A stretch of 42,284 nt of DNA, taken from NCBI GenBank assembly GCA_046726015.1, contig JBKOZS010000147.1, positions 1 through 42,284 on the forward strand, in the 5' to 3' direction. Position numbers and translations under genes: made by a program. Each line of letters starts with the position of its first letter. Within the stretch, counting starts at the first letter, position 1. The notes beneath the pieces were generated by a model, which saw only the letters and a program-made list of their open reading frames with translations, ran no database searches and had not been told where the DNA came from. Below, piece after piece: positions 23,830-32,464 of this stretch. The stretch comes from QHWT01 sp046726015. GTDB taxonomy: Bacteria > Acidobacteriota > Vicinamibacteria > Vicinamibacterales > 2-12-FULL-66-21.

Positions 23830-25269
23830 GTGGCTGAATCCGTGCAATCCGTGGCAGCTGTTGGCCCGTTGATCGAAGGGCGCACGGTTGAGACCGGCGC
23901 CACGTTTCAAGTACGGAGTCCGTACGACGGTCAGATCGTGGCGGTCGTTCATCGCGCCGGCCCCGCCGAAATCGAACGTGCCATTGCCGCCGCCGCATCC
24001 GCATTCACTGTGACCCGGGCGCTTCCCGCGTGGAAGCGCTCAGCCATCCTCGAAACCATCAGCACTACGATCGCCGCGCGGCACGACGATCTTGCCACCA
24101 CGATCGCGCTCGAGGCGGGCAAGCCGATCAAGACGGCGCGCGGAGAGGTCGACCGCGCCGTTTTCACGTTCAAGGTCGCGTCGGAGGAAGCCCGCCGGAT
24201 CGGCGGCGAAATCCTGCCGCTCGACTGGCTGCCAGGCCTCGAACGGCGCGAAGGCCACGTCCGCCGGATCCCGCTCGGGCCGGTGGCGGGGATTACCCCC
24301 TTCAACTTCCCTCTCAATCTCGTCGCGCACAAGGTCGCGCCCGCGCTCGCAGCGGGCAACCCGGTGATCATTCGTCCCGCGTCACAGACGCCGGTCTCGG
24401 CCATCACGCTGGGCCGCATGGCGGTGGAAGCAGGCTGGCCCGCGGAGGCCTTCGCCGTCGTCCCGAGCACGACGCGCGACGCGTCGCCGCTCGTCGAAGA
24501 CGAGCGTATCCAGCTTCTCAGTTTCACCGGCAGCCCCGCCGTCGGGTGGGAGTTGAAGCGGCGCGTCGGACGGAAGCGCGTCACGCTGGAACTCGGCGGC
24601 AATGCCGCGGTGATCGTCCACCGGGACGCTGAGATTGCCCAGGCGGCCGAGCGAATCGCGTGGGGTGGATTCACGTATGCCGGGCAGTCGTGCATCTCGG
24701 CGCAGCGCATTTACGTCCACGACGACGTTTACGAGCCGTTCAAATCAGAACTGCTGCGCCGGACGCAGACGCTCAAAACCGGCGATCCGCTGAAGGAAGA
24801 CACCGACCTCGGGCCGGTCATCGACGATGCCGCGGCCGACCGGATCGGCGAATGGATCGAGGAGGCGAAGGCGGCAGGAGCGAAAGTGATTGCCGGGGGC
24901 GCGCGCAATGGCCGCATCTGGCAGCCCACGATCATCGAAGCCGCTCCGCCCACCGCTCGCGTCAATTGCCAGGAAGTCTTCGCACCGGTTCTGACGCTGC
25001 AGCGCCACGCGGACGTCCAGGAAGCGATCGCGGCCGCCAATCGCGGCGATTACGGCTTGCAGGCGGGCCTCTTCACCCACGACGAGCGGATCATCAACGC
25101 CGCGGTTGACGGCATCGAGGTCGGCGGTCTGATGGTGAACGACGTTCCAACCTTCCGCGTCGATCACATGCCGTATGGCGGAGTGAAGCACTCCGGGTTC
25201 GGTCGCGAAGGGCTGCGCTACGCGATCGAGGAGATGACGGAGCTGAAGCTGGTCGCCTACAAACGGTAG
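23830..25269 (+). CDS. NAD(P)-dependent aldehyde dehydrogenase
   Basis: GTG 23830 gives 479 residues of the ALDH superfamily: NAD-binding fold with GITPFNFPLN, the catalytic base Glu254 in TLELGGNA and the nucleophile Cys288 in GQSCISAQRI. The GQSCIS..R context resembles lactaldehyde or glyceraldehyde-3-phosphate-type ALDHs. It starts 42 nt behind the parvulin gene but its metabolic context is the uronate locus that follows. There a 2,5-dioxopentanoate (2-oxoglutarate semialdehyde) dehydrogenase would be needed after KdgD, so that role is possible but not shown by sequence. It converges on the TonB receptor gene. Confidence 0.9.
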   Translation: MAESVQSVAAVGPLIEGRTVETGATFQVRSPYDGQIVAVVHRAGPAEIERAIAAAASAFTVTRALPAWKRSAILETISTTIAARHDDLATTIALEAGKPIKTARGEVDRAVFTFKVASEEARRIGGEILPLDWLPGLERREGHVRRIPLGPVAGITPFNFPLNLVAHKVAPALAAGNPVIIRPASQTPVSAITLGRMAVEAGWPAEAFAVVPSTTRDASPLVEDERIQLLSFTGSPAVGWELKRRVGRKRVTLELGGNAAVIVHRDAEIAQAAERIAWGGFTYAGQSCISAQRIYVHDDVYEPFKSELLRRTQTLKTGDPLKEDTDLGPVIDDAAADRIGEWIEEAKAAGAKVIAGGARNGRIWQPTIIEAAPPTARVNCQEVFAPVLTLQRHADVQEAIAAANRGDYGLQAGLFTHDERIINAAVDGIEVGGLMVNDVPTFRVDHMPYGGVKHSGFGREGLRYAIEEMTELKLVAYKR

Positions 25270-25333
25270 CTGGCGCCTGCGGCCGGCGCGCGGCGACGGA
25301 GTGCAGTCCGGCGTAGGCGGACCGGGAGCGCCA

Positions 25334-25359
25334 GCGCGTGGGGGTGGGGCCCCACGCGC
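25334..25359. terminator. GC-rich hairpin between convergent genes
   Basis: GCGCGTGGGG (25334-25343) pairs perfectly with CCCCACGCGC (25350-25359) around a 6-nt loop. The plus-strand tail ATTGATTA is only weakly T-rich. It lies in the 133-nt gap between the convergent aldehyde dehydrogenase and TonB genes, so a bidirectional terminator is likely. Confidence 0.55.
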
Positions 25360-25402
25360 ATTGATTAATGCTGTCGATTGGCCGAATCAGCTTTGCCCGG
25401 GC

Positions 25403-28400
25403 CTAGAACACAAATCGCAGCGCGCCTTGCATAATCCGCGGATTGCGCGCGCGGGTGGCCTTTCCGAAGTTCTGGTTCACCTGGACACCTGCCACATCGA
25501 ACCGCGCCGTGTTGTCAATTTGATCGAACTGCACGGAGTTGAGCAGGTTGTAGACCTCCCACCGGAACTGCAGCCGCCGCTTCCCGCCAACCGGGATGTT
25601 CTTGAACAGCGCCAGGTTCCAGTTCCGGATCGCCGGCAACTGGAAAACGGTGCGCGGCGCGTTGCCGTAATCGCCGCGGCCGCCGGGGCGCGCGAACGCC
25701 GAGACATTGAGCCAGCTGCCCGGTTCGCCAGGTGTAGGGTTGCGGTCGCCACTCGCGGGATCTCCCACGATATTCGGCCGCACCGTCCGCACGCCGCCGC
25801 CGATGTCACCGCCGTTGCCGCCGTCACCTCCGGTGAAATCGAAGTTGTCGGTTGTGGCCAGGATCACCGGCGTCCAATCCCCACTGACGAACGCGGTCTC
25901 TCCCGAGAGCTGCCAGTCGCCGAGGACGTGCCTGATGACGGCGTTCGTTCCAAGACTGTTGCTCCTCGGCAGATCCCAGGTGTAGTTGATCACGAGGTTG
26001 TGCTGCTGGCTGGACGAATACGGCGCGTAGTTCCAGTCGTGCACCGGCCGCACGAAGCTGATGGCGGCTTCGTCTTCGTCGGCAATGCCGCGCGTCTTGC
26101 CGAACGTATAGGCCACGGCGAACTGCAGGCCGCGGATGTAGCGGCGGTTCACCTGGACCTGCAGGGCGTTGTAATCCGAAGTGCCGAAGTGCGACCGGAT
26201 GTTGATGTCCTGGTAGCCGCGATACGGCCGCAGGAATTCCGACGGCAGCGGGTTGTTGGGATTGCGCGGATCGCGGTTCTGCGGATTCACGTCGAGATAC
26301 CGGGCGCCATCCGGCACCACGTTGATGTTCCGCACGACTTCCAGGTGACGCGTCGTGCTGCCCGCATAGGTGACATCGACGACGGTGCCCCAGCCGATCT
26401 CGCGCTGAACGCCGACCGACCAGTTGTAGCTCGTTGGCGTCTTCGCGTCGCGCTCGAGGCCGAACGCATTGCTCGGCCGGCTGGAGAACGCCGCCTGCTG
26501 CAGGAGCGTATCCATGGTCCCGTAGTTGATGCTCGGGGTGTTCACCGCCGGCGGATTGCTCGCCGCGCTGTCCATGCTTCGGGCGGTGATGTGTGCGTTG
26601 TGGTAGACACCCCCGCTGGCATGGAGCGCCGTGCTCGCGTCGCCGAAGATGTCCCAGGCAACGCCGACGCGCGGTTCCATGTGGACGCCCTGGTTATCGC
26701 GAAAGCCTCGCGGATAGTTCGGATCAGCGTTCGTCACCATGCCGTTGGCCGGATCGCCGGTGCCTGGAACGAAGCTGCCGACGAAAATGTTCGGCAGGAC
26801 CTGGCCCGTTGCGGGATCGATCGCGACGTTGACGTTGTTGATCCTCGCCGGCTGATAGAGACGCGGCGCTTGTGCGGGATCGTAGCGGTCGGGCACGAAG
26901 ACCGCTGCCGGCAGGTTCGTGTACCACGGCGCGTACCACAGGAACCGCATGCCGTAATCAACCGTCCAGCGAGACACTGGTTTCCACGTGTCCTGCGCGT
27001 ACCACTCGGCGAGCGACCGACGGGATTGCACTTCGGCGAACGCGTCCACCTCCGTGTAGTCGCGGAACGATCCGATCAGCGCATTCGCGAAGCTGTGGTT
27101 CGTGTCGAACGGATTGTTCGTGTCGACGTTGAAGGCGAACTGACCCGCCCACGGCCCGGCGCCCACGCCTCCCCGACCCTCGGTGTTGCGGAGTCTCTCG
27201 AGGTAAGCGCCCGTTTTAAAGGTGTGCTTCCCGACCATCCAGGTCAGATCGTCGCGGAAGGAATAGAGCCAGGCCTCGCCCTGCTCATCCAGGCAGCACC
27301 GATTGTCGTAGGTCAGGTTCGGCGTATTGGGCACGTTGAACGTTGCCTTCGGAAGCACATTGTGCGGGTTCAGTTCCGGATGGAACTGTCCCAGGGTGAA
27401 GCCCACGTCGGATCTGGTAATTCGCTGCCAATCGCGATCCGTGACGGGATAGAACTGCTCGGTCTGCTGGCGCAGGCCGAAGGCGGCATCGTTGACGACG
27501 TTCGAACGCATGACCTTCGTGTAGTTCACGCTGCCGCCACGATCGGTGTTGAGGTAATGCGTGTTGAACCAGCCCCACTTGTTCGGGCCGGCGGTCACCT
27601 CGCTCCCGCGCTGGTCGGAATACCAATCCTTGTAGGTGAAATAGAAGCTGTCGCTCGCCGACGGCTTCCAGTCGATACGGAGAACCTGGTTGCGCTTGGG
27701 GTTCTCAGCCGTTTCCTGCGTCTGCAGGTTGAACTGGCCGGCGGTGACGCTGCGGTCCGTCGCGTTCGGCAGCGGCATCAGGTTGAGCAGCGCGAGACCG
27801 TTTGGATTGATCCGATTGCCCGGAATCTTGTTGCCCGGGAACGGCAGGCCGGTCAGCGGATCGCGAATCACGATGAGCCGCCCTGCGTTGTCGAGGGTCT
27901 GGGAGAAGTCGCCGGCCCGTTCGAGCGCGGTCGGCACCGTCCACTGCCGAAGCGGCCCGGGACGCTCGGTCAGCGGCGCTTCGAGCGAATAGAAGAAAAA
28001 CGATTTCTTCTCGGTCCGGTTCACGCCCGGAATCGGTCCACCCAGGTTGAAACCGTAGGTATTGAACCGGTAGCGCGGCTTCGGCCTTCCGGCGAGCACG
28101 TTGAAGTAGTTGTTCGCGTTGAACCGCTCGTTGCGGCCGTAATAGTACAGATTGCCCGAGTACTGGGCGCTCCCACTCTTGCTGATGATCTGCACCTGCG
28201 CGCCGCCGGTACGCCCGTACTCGGCGCGATAGGTGTTCAGCAGCACTTTGATCTCGGCGACGGCGTCGAGGTTGATCTGCTGCGACATACGATTGGCCTG
28301 GCCGATCTCGTTGCCAAGCACGCCATCGACCATGATCGTGTTCCAGTCGCGGCGCTGGCCACCGACGTGCGGCACCAGCGTCCCGAAGCTGTCGCCGAGC

Positions 28401-28951
28401 GACTCGGTGGTTTCTTCGTAGCGGACTCCCGGCAACAGCCGCATCAACGTCGTCACGTCGCGGGCCTTCACCTGGATCTGCTCGATCTGCTTCGAGCTGA
28501 TGAGACCGCTGTGTTGCGTTTCCTCGGTATTGACGTGCGTGCCGACCGCTTCGACCACTATCGTCTCGCCGAGACCGCCAATGGACAGCGTGATGGTTCC
28601 GATCGGCAGGCGTTCCGCCGCCGTGAGCACGTTGCGGGTGCGCTCCACGGTGCGGAAGTTCTGCATTTCGACGCGCACGGTGTAACTGCCGGGCGCGAGG
28701 TTGGTGACCTGGAACGTGCCGTTTGACGCGGACACGGTGGCGCGCGAATCGTTGGTGAGCTCGTTGATGACCGTGACGGTCGCCCCGGGGATCACCTGTC
28801 CCTGTTCGTCGGCAACCGTTCCAGAAATGGTGCCGGTCACGCTCTGCATGGGTGCGCCGGCAAGCCCCGCCGCCGCGGCGACCGGGCGCGCGCTGGCAGC
28901 GAGTGCGAGGAGTGCAATGAACCAGAGACCGGGACACCGCCGCTCGGACAT
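25403..28951 (-). CDS. TonB-dependent receptor with carboxypeptidase-like regulatory domain (Oar-type)
   Basis: ATG 28951 has a strong GGAGG site (about 28958-28963). The 1182-residue protein has a signal peptide (about 1-27), a CarboxypepD_reg-like beta-sandwich at about 38-120 (SGTVADEQGQVIPGATVTV, PGSYTVRVEM), a plug domain at about 130-235 (VHTNTEETQ region, DVTTLMRLLPGV, NTIMVDGV), and a large barrel ending in RFVF with a C-terminal aromatic. This is the receptor type that replaces SusC/SusD in Acidobacteriota; no SusD gene is present. It probably imports oligosaccharides or sugar acids with TonB-ExbBD. A LacI-type operator lies in its promoter, indicating substrate control. It is transcribed away from kdgD across a 100-nt gap. 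Confidence 0.93.
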   Translation of the reverse strand: MSERRCPGLWFIALLALAASARPVAAAAGLAGAPMQSVTGTISGTVADEQGQVIPGATVTVINELTNDSRATVSASNGTFQVTNLAPGSYTVRVEMQNFRTVERTRNVLTAAERLPIGTITLSIGGLGETIVVEAVGTHVNTEETQHSGLISSKQIEQIQVKARDVTTLMRLLPGVRYEETTESLGDSFGTLVPHVGGQRRDWNTIMVDGVLGNEIGQANRMSQQINLDAVAEIKVLLNTYRAEYGRTGGAQVQIISKSGSAQYSGNLYYYGRNERFNANNYFNVLAGRPKPRYRFNTYGFNLGGPIPGVNRTEKKSFFFYSLEAPLTERPGPLRQWTVPTALERAGDFSQTLDNAGRLIVIRDPLTGLPFPGNKIPGNRINPNGLALLNLMPLPNATDRSVTAGQFNLQTQETAENPKRNQVLRIDWKPSASDSFYFTYKDWYSDQRGSEVTAGPNKWGWFNTHYLNTDRGGSVNYTKVMRSNVVNDAAFGLRQQTEQFYPVTDRDWQRITRSDVGFTLGQFHPELNPHNVLPKATFNVPNTPNLTYDNRCCLDEQGEAWLYSFRDDLTWMVGKHTFKTGAYLERLRNTEGRGGVGAGPWAGQFAFNVDTNNPFDTNHSFANALIGSFRDYTEVDAFAEVQSRRSLAEWYAQDTWKPVSRWTVDYGMRFLWYAPWYTNLPAAVFVPDRYDPAQAPRLYQPARINNVNVAIDPATGQVLPNIFVGSFVPGTGDPANGMVTNADPNYPRGFRDNQGVHMEPRVGVAWDIFGDASTALHASGGVYHNAHITARSMDSAASNPPAVNTPSINYGTMDTLLQQAAFSSRPSNAFGLERDAKTPTSYNWSVGVQREIGWGTVVDVTYAGSTTRHLEVVRNINVVPDGARYLDVNPQNRDPRNPNNPLPSEFLRPYRGYQDINIRSHFGTSDYNALQVQVNRRYIRGLQFAVAYTFGKTRGIADEDEAAISFVRPVHDWNYAPYSSSQQHNLVINYTWDLPRSNSLGTNAVIRHVLGDWQLSGETAFVSGDWTPVILATTDNFDFTGGDGGNGGDIGGGVRTVRPNIVGDPASGDRNPTPGEPGSWLNVSAFARPGGRGDYGNAPRTVFQLPAIRNWNLALFKNIPVGGKRRLQFRWEVYNLLNSVQFDQIDNTARFDVAGVQVNQNFGKATRARNPRIMQGALRFVF

Positions 28952-28992
28952 ATCCCCCTCCTGAGCGGATCCCGGCGGACCCGCGGAACAGG

Positions 28993-29020
28993 TGATAACA
29001 AACTTTAACGTTAAAGTAAA
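28993..29020 (-). promoter_or_regulatory. Candidate promoter of the TonB receptor gene
   Basis: On the minus strand, TTTACT (29020-29015) and TTATCA (28998-28993) are separated by 16 nt, leaving a leader of about 35 nt with a good ribosome-binding site. The palindrome at 29002-29017 sits inside the spacer, overlapping the -35 box. Confidence 0.5.
29002..29017. promoter_or_regulatory. LacI/PurR-type operator, perfect 16-bp palindrome
   Basis: ACTTTAACGTTAAAGT is fully symmetric with a central CG and matches the AC...AACGTT...GT frame of LacI/GalR-family operators. It overlaps the TonB promoter, the expected place for repression. No LacI-type gene is in the window; the regulator should be encoded elsewhere. 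Confidence 0.7.
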
Positions 29021-29023
29021 CCT

Positions 29024-29039
29024 ACTTTAGCGGTGGAGT
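29024..29039. promoter_or_regulatory. Second, degenerate operator copy
   Basis: ACTTTAGCGGTGGAGT matches the perfect palindrome at 12 of 16 positions and lies 22 bp from it, about two helical turns, so two dimers could bind the same face of the DNA. Its right half is the weaker part. Confidence 0.45.
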
Positions 29040-29051
29040 TTGGGAATTGGG

Positions 29052-29969
29052 CTAAATCGCACTGACATGCCAGTTTCGGTAGGCCGGGGCCAGCCGGGCA
29101 ACGACGGCCAGGTCCTCGGCCGTAACCGGCGGCAGCGGCGGCCGCACCGGCCCACCGGCCAGCCCGACGTTGTCCATCAGCGCTTTCATGATGCTGACCT
29201 CGTACCCCCGGCGCCGCGCCCGCAGCGCGTAGAGCGGGACCACCGTCTCGGCCATCACCTCCTGCAGGCGGCTATCGCCGCGCGACGCGAGATCGTGCAG
29301 CGCCCGCGCGAGCCGCGGCGCGACGTTCGCAACGCTCGACGTAAAGCTGCGCACCCCCGCCGCGTAATACGCCGGCACCATGTCGTCGCCGGCGCCGCCA
29401 ATCCACAACAGCCGGTCGCCCAGGCTCGACATCAGGATCTGCAGCCGGCGCACGTCCCCCTGCCCTTCTTTCCATCCGATGAGGGACGGCAACGAGGCCA
29501 GTCGCTCGACAAACGCCGGTCCGGGGTGAAACCAATCGCGGCTGTAGACCAACAGCGGAAGGTCAGTGGCCGAGGCAATCGAGGCGTAATAGGTGAACAG
29601 GCCGCTCTCGTCGGCGTTCGGGTAATACGGCGGAAACGCGAGGATGCCCGCGGCTCCAGCGCGCGCGGCCGTGGCGGCCTGGTCTGCCGCGAGCGCCGCG
29701 TTGAAGCCGACCCCAGCGATGACCGGCACTCGTCCGCCGCACGCCTCGACCGCGACGCGGACGATTTCGGCGTGCTCCGCGGGCGTAATCGAATAGAGTT
29801 CCCCAGTTCCGCCCGCGGCCACCAGGGCGGCCGGCGGATCGAGGAGCATCGCCTCGAGGTTGCGCCGGAGCCCCGGGACATCGAGCGCAAGGTGCGCATC
29901 GAACGGCGTTACAGGGAACCCAATCGGTCCGGAGAGTGCGGACCGAAACTCGCGGGGTGTCATGACCAT
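29052..29969 (-). CDS. kdgD: 5-dehydro-4-deoxyglucarate dehydratase-like protein (DHDPS superfamily)
   Basis: ATG 29969 has AGGTGA eight bases upstream, better than ATG 29963. The 305-residue TIM-barrel protein shows GPIGFPVTPFD, AGGTGELYSIT, the Schiff-base Lys167 in GWKEGQGD and Tyr142 with R144 in VYSRDW. These match KdgD, which decarboxylates and dehydrates 5-keto-4-deoxy-D-glucarate to 2,5-dioxopentanoate. It is divergent from the MFS gene, with start codons that overlap. It lies upstream of, and on the same strand as, the TonB receptor, though the receptor has its own promoter. Other DHDPS-family acid lyases cannot be excluded. Confidence 0.82.
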   Translation of the reverse strand: MVMTPREFRSALSGPIGFPVTPFDAHLALDVPGLRRNLEAMLLDPPAALVAAGGTGELYSITPAEHAEIVRVAVEACGGRVPVIAGVGFNAALAADQAATAARAGAAGILAFPPYYPNADESGLFTYYASIASATDLPLLVYSRDWFHPGPAFVERLASLPSLIGWKEGQGDVRRLQILMSSLGDRLLWIGGAGDDMVPAYYAAGVRSFTSSVANVAPRLARALHDLASRGDSRLQEVMAETVVPLYALRARRRGYEVSIMKALMDNVGLAGGPVRPPLPPVTAEDLAVVARLAPAYRNWHVSAI

Positions 29970-31296
29970 CGCGTCACCTGATCGTTCCGATCATCAGCGG
30001 ATCATCCGCCGGGTCGTCCGCCGGCTGATCCCCTTCGCCTTCATCTGCTACGTCGTCGCCTACATCGATCGCGTCAACATCGGGTTCGCCGCGGACTCGC
30101 TGCAGCGCGACCTCGGGCTCAGCGACGCGGCATACGGATACGGGGCGGGCCTGTTCTTCCTCGGTTACTTTCTGTTCGAGATCCCCAGCAACCTGCTGCT
30201 CGAGCGCGTCGGCGCCCGCCGCTGGATCGCGCGCATCATGATCGTCTGGGGCTTCGTGTCGATGGCGACGGTGTTCATCACCGGCACGTCTTCCTTCTAC
30301 GCCGCGCGCATCGTGCTCGGCCTTGCCGAGGCAGGCTTCTTTCCCGGCATGGTGCTGTACCTGACGTATTGGATTCCGGAAGCAGAACGCGCTCGCACGA
30401 ACGCCCTCTTCATGATGGCCGCACCGATCGCGATCGCCGTCGGCGCGCCCCTGTCAGAGGCCATCATGAAGTTAGACGGTACTCTCGGATGGCGCGACTG
30501 GCAATGGCTGTTCCTTCTCGAGGGGTTGCCCGCGGTTGTGCTCGGCGTGATCGCACTGCGCGCATTGACGGATCGTCCGGAGCACGCCACGTGGCTGTCT
30601 GCCTCGGATCGCGCGTGGCTCGTGGCGATCATGCGCGACGAGCGGGCCCGACGTAGCAGCGGCGGTCATGGATCGATCGCCGCGAGCCTTCGCAGTTTCA
30701 CGTTCTGGCGCCTGACGACGGTGTACTTCCTCAACACGATCGTGACGTACGGTCTCTTCCTGTGGCTGCCAAAGATCCTGCGAGACGCGTCCGGCACCGA
30801 CGGGTTTGCCATCAGCCTCATGACCGCGTTCCCCTTCGTCGTCGCGCTGATCGCGATGGTGCTGATCGGCCGGCACTCGGATCGTACCGGCGAGCGGCGC
30901 TGGCACGTGGCCGGGTGCGCCGCGACCGCCGCGACGGGCTTGATTCTCGCGGCGACGTTCCAGGATCGCCTGTTGCTGCTCGTGCTCAGCTTCACGCTCT
31001 CGCAGGCCGGTCAGCGTTCGGTCATGAGTGTCTTCTGGGCCATCCCGCAGCGCCTCCTCGGCGGCACCGCCGCCGCCGCCGGTATCGCGTTGATCAATGC
31101 GGTGGGGAATCTCGGTGGATGGGTGGGCCCATCCGTCATGGGCTGGCTGCGGCAGAGCACCGGCGAGTACACGGATGGACTACTCGTGCTTGCCGGCGCG
31201 CTGATCGCCGAGGGGTTGCTCGTGCTCACGTTGCGACTGCCGCAGCCGTCATCTGCGTCGATTCCTGAAGCAAGAGACATGCGACAGCGCGCGTGA
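29962..31296 (+). CDS. MFS transporter, anion:cation symporter (ACS) type
   Basis: ATG 29962 gives 444 residues and about 12 transmembrane helices. The frame is open further upstream, but that part is antisense to kdgD. ACS-family motifs are clear: AYIDRVNIGFAADSLQRDLG in helix 1, GYFLFEIPSNLLLERVGARRW in helices 2-3 (given as GYFLFEIPSNLLLE and RVGARRW), and ARIVLGLAEAGFFPGMVLYL in helix 4. Members carry hexuronates, glucarate, galactonate or tartrate with protons. Here it probably imports a sugar acid for KdgD or DlgD. Its start codon overlaps that of divergent kdgD by 2-8 bp, so each promoter must lie inside the other gene. Confidence 0.9.
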   Translation: MTIASPDRSDHQRIIRRVVRRLIPFAFICYVVAYIDRVNIGFAADSLQRDLGLSDAAYGYGAGLFFLGYFLFEIPSNLLLERVGARRWIARIMIVWGFVSMATVFITGTSSFYAARIVLGLAEAGFFPGMVLYLTYWIPEAERARTNALFMMAAPIAIAVGAPLSEAIMKLDGTLGWRDWQWLFLLEGLPAVVLGVIALRALTDRPEHATWLSASDRAWLVAIMRDERARRSSGGHGSIAASLRSFTFWRLTTVYFLNTIVTYGLFLWLPKILRDASGTDGFAISLMTAFPFVVALIAMVLIGRHSDRTGERRWHVAGCAATAATGLILAATFQDRLLLLVLSFTLSQAGQRSVMSVFWAIPQRLLGGTAAAAGIALINAVGNLGGWVGPSVMGWLRQSTGEYTDGLLVLAGALIAEGLLVLTLRLPQPSSASIPEARDMRQRA

Positions 31297-31411
31297 GCAG
31301 GTTGTCAGGCTTACTGTCGCCGTCGCCGACCATAGACATGATGCGGCCGTGCTCGTTGTGGCAGTGCTTCCTGCTGTCACGACATGAAATCCGGTCTGCA
31401 GTCGATGACAG

Positions 31412-32398
31412 TCACAGCTCGCGCACCCACTTCCACGTCGCCTCCTCCACCGGGATCCCCTCCGCGAGATTGCGGCGGCGTGTGTCCAGCGTCCGCTCGC
31501 CCGGATATCGCACGTGTTCGTCACCCATCGGCGTCGCATGAAGGTGCGCGACGATCCCGTCGGCGATCGATTCGTGACCACCCAGGGCTGAGGGATCGAT
31601 CGCAATGAAGACCTGGGAGAGCGACGACTCGCGTTCGGGATCCTGTGGAATCTGGTGTGTGGCCTGACCACCCGCCAGGATTGCCGCAACCATGTCGAGC
31701 ATGACCGCGAGTCCCGAACCCTTCCAGAATCCAATCGGCAGAAGCCGCCGCGAGGCCTCGATCGCGGCAGGATCGGTCGACAGCCGGCCGTCCGGGTCAT
31801 ATCCGCCAACCACCGGGAGCGGCTGTTGCTTCGCGCGATACATCTGCAGCGCGCCCACCGAGAACTGCGACATGGCCATATCGAGGACCACATGCCCCTC
31901 GGCGCGCGGCACGGCGATGATGAGAGGATTGTTGCCGATGCGCGGTTCGCTCGCGCCCCAGGGCGGCACGTTCGCGAGCGTGTTGGTCCAGCAGACGCCA
32001 ATGACGCCCGCGTCGGCGGCCTGCCACCCGTAGCTGCCGCCTCGCATCCAGTGGTTCGTGTTCGCGAGCGCCACGCAGCCCATGCCGTGCTCGCGTGCGA
32101 GATCGATGGCGCGCGACATGGACGCGTGCGCATTGAGATTTCCCGGGCCGCGGCGTCCGTCCCAGCGTTCGAGCACGCCATGAGAGGCGATCGGCGCAGG
32201 CCGGCCGTCAACGACGACCACCCCGTTGTCGATGTAGCGGATGAAGCGAGGAAACCGATTCAAGCCATGCGAGTAGACGCCATCCCGGTCCGTGTCCGCG
32301 AACAGGCGTGCGCAGAGGCCGGCCCGGGCCGCGTCAAATCCCTTGCCGACGAGCACGCGGCGCAACACGTCGAAGAGTTGCTGATACGGGATCCTCAT
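31412..32398 (-). CDS. dlgD: 2,3-diketo-L-gulonate reductase-like (YiaK/DlgD) dehydrogenase
   Basis: ATG 32398 gives 328 residues and aligns its N-terminus with E. coli YiaK; the TTG and GTG further upstream are less likely. It belongs to the malate/L-lactate dehydrogenase type-2 (Ldh_2) superfamily. Strong DlgD signatures are present: GVYSHGLNRFPRFI with the catalytic His44 at the same number as in YiaK, NHWMRGGSYGWQAA and IGNNPLIIAVP. It should reduce a 2-keto sugar acid with NAD(P)H. It faces GH88 divergently and converges on the MFS gene. The 115-nt gap at 31297-31411 shows no gene or strong hairpin. Confidence 0.85.
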   Translation of the reverse strand: MRIPYQQLFDVLRRVLVGKGFDAARAGLCARLFADTDRDGVYSHGLNRFPRFIRYIDNGVVVVDGRPAPIASHGVLERWDGRRGPGNLNAHASMSRAIDLAREHGMGCVALANTNHWMRGGSYGWQAADAGVIGVCWTNTLANVPPWGASEPRIGNNPLIIAVPRAEGHVVLDMAMSQFSVGALQMYRAKQQPLPVVGGYDPDGRLSTDPAAIEASRRLLPIGFWKGSGLAVMLDMVAAILAGGQATHQIPQDPERESSLSQVFIAIDPSALGGHESIADGIVAHLHATPMGDEHVRYPGERTLDTRRRNLAEGIPVEEATWKWVREL

Positions 32399-32449
32399 TG
32401 GCACCAATCATAAGCGGCGCGGATGGATCTGAAATCCGGAGAGGCGAGC

Positions 32450-32455
32450 TATGAT
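32450..32455 (+). promoter_or_regulatory. Candidate -10 box of the GH88 gene
   Basis: TATGAT ends 9 nt before ATG 32465 with no ribosome-binding site between, so the transcript may be leaderless or nearly so. No good -35 box is seen. Confidence 0.4.
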
Positions 32456-32464
32456 GAACGACCG

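Noticed and set aside
25301..28726. Antisense open frame of 1141 codons opposite the TonB receptor
   Set aside because: It mirrors the receptor gene and shows no recognisable domain or start signal. The receptor has signal peptide, plug and barrel features.
25403..28951. SusC/SusD pair
   Set aside because: The receptor has an Oar-type N-terminal domain and no SusD-like lipoprotein gene lies next to it.
31249..32211. 320-codon minus-strand frame overlapping the DlgD-like gene
   Set aside because: It is a frame-shifted shadow of the DlgD gene, rich in Arg, Ser and Ala, with no domain signal.
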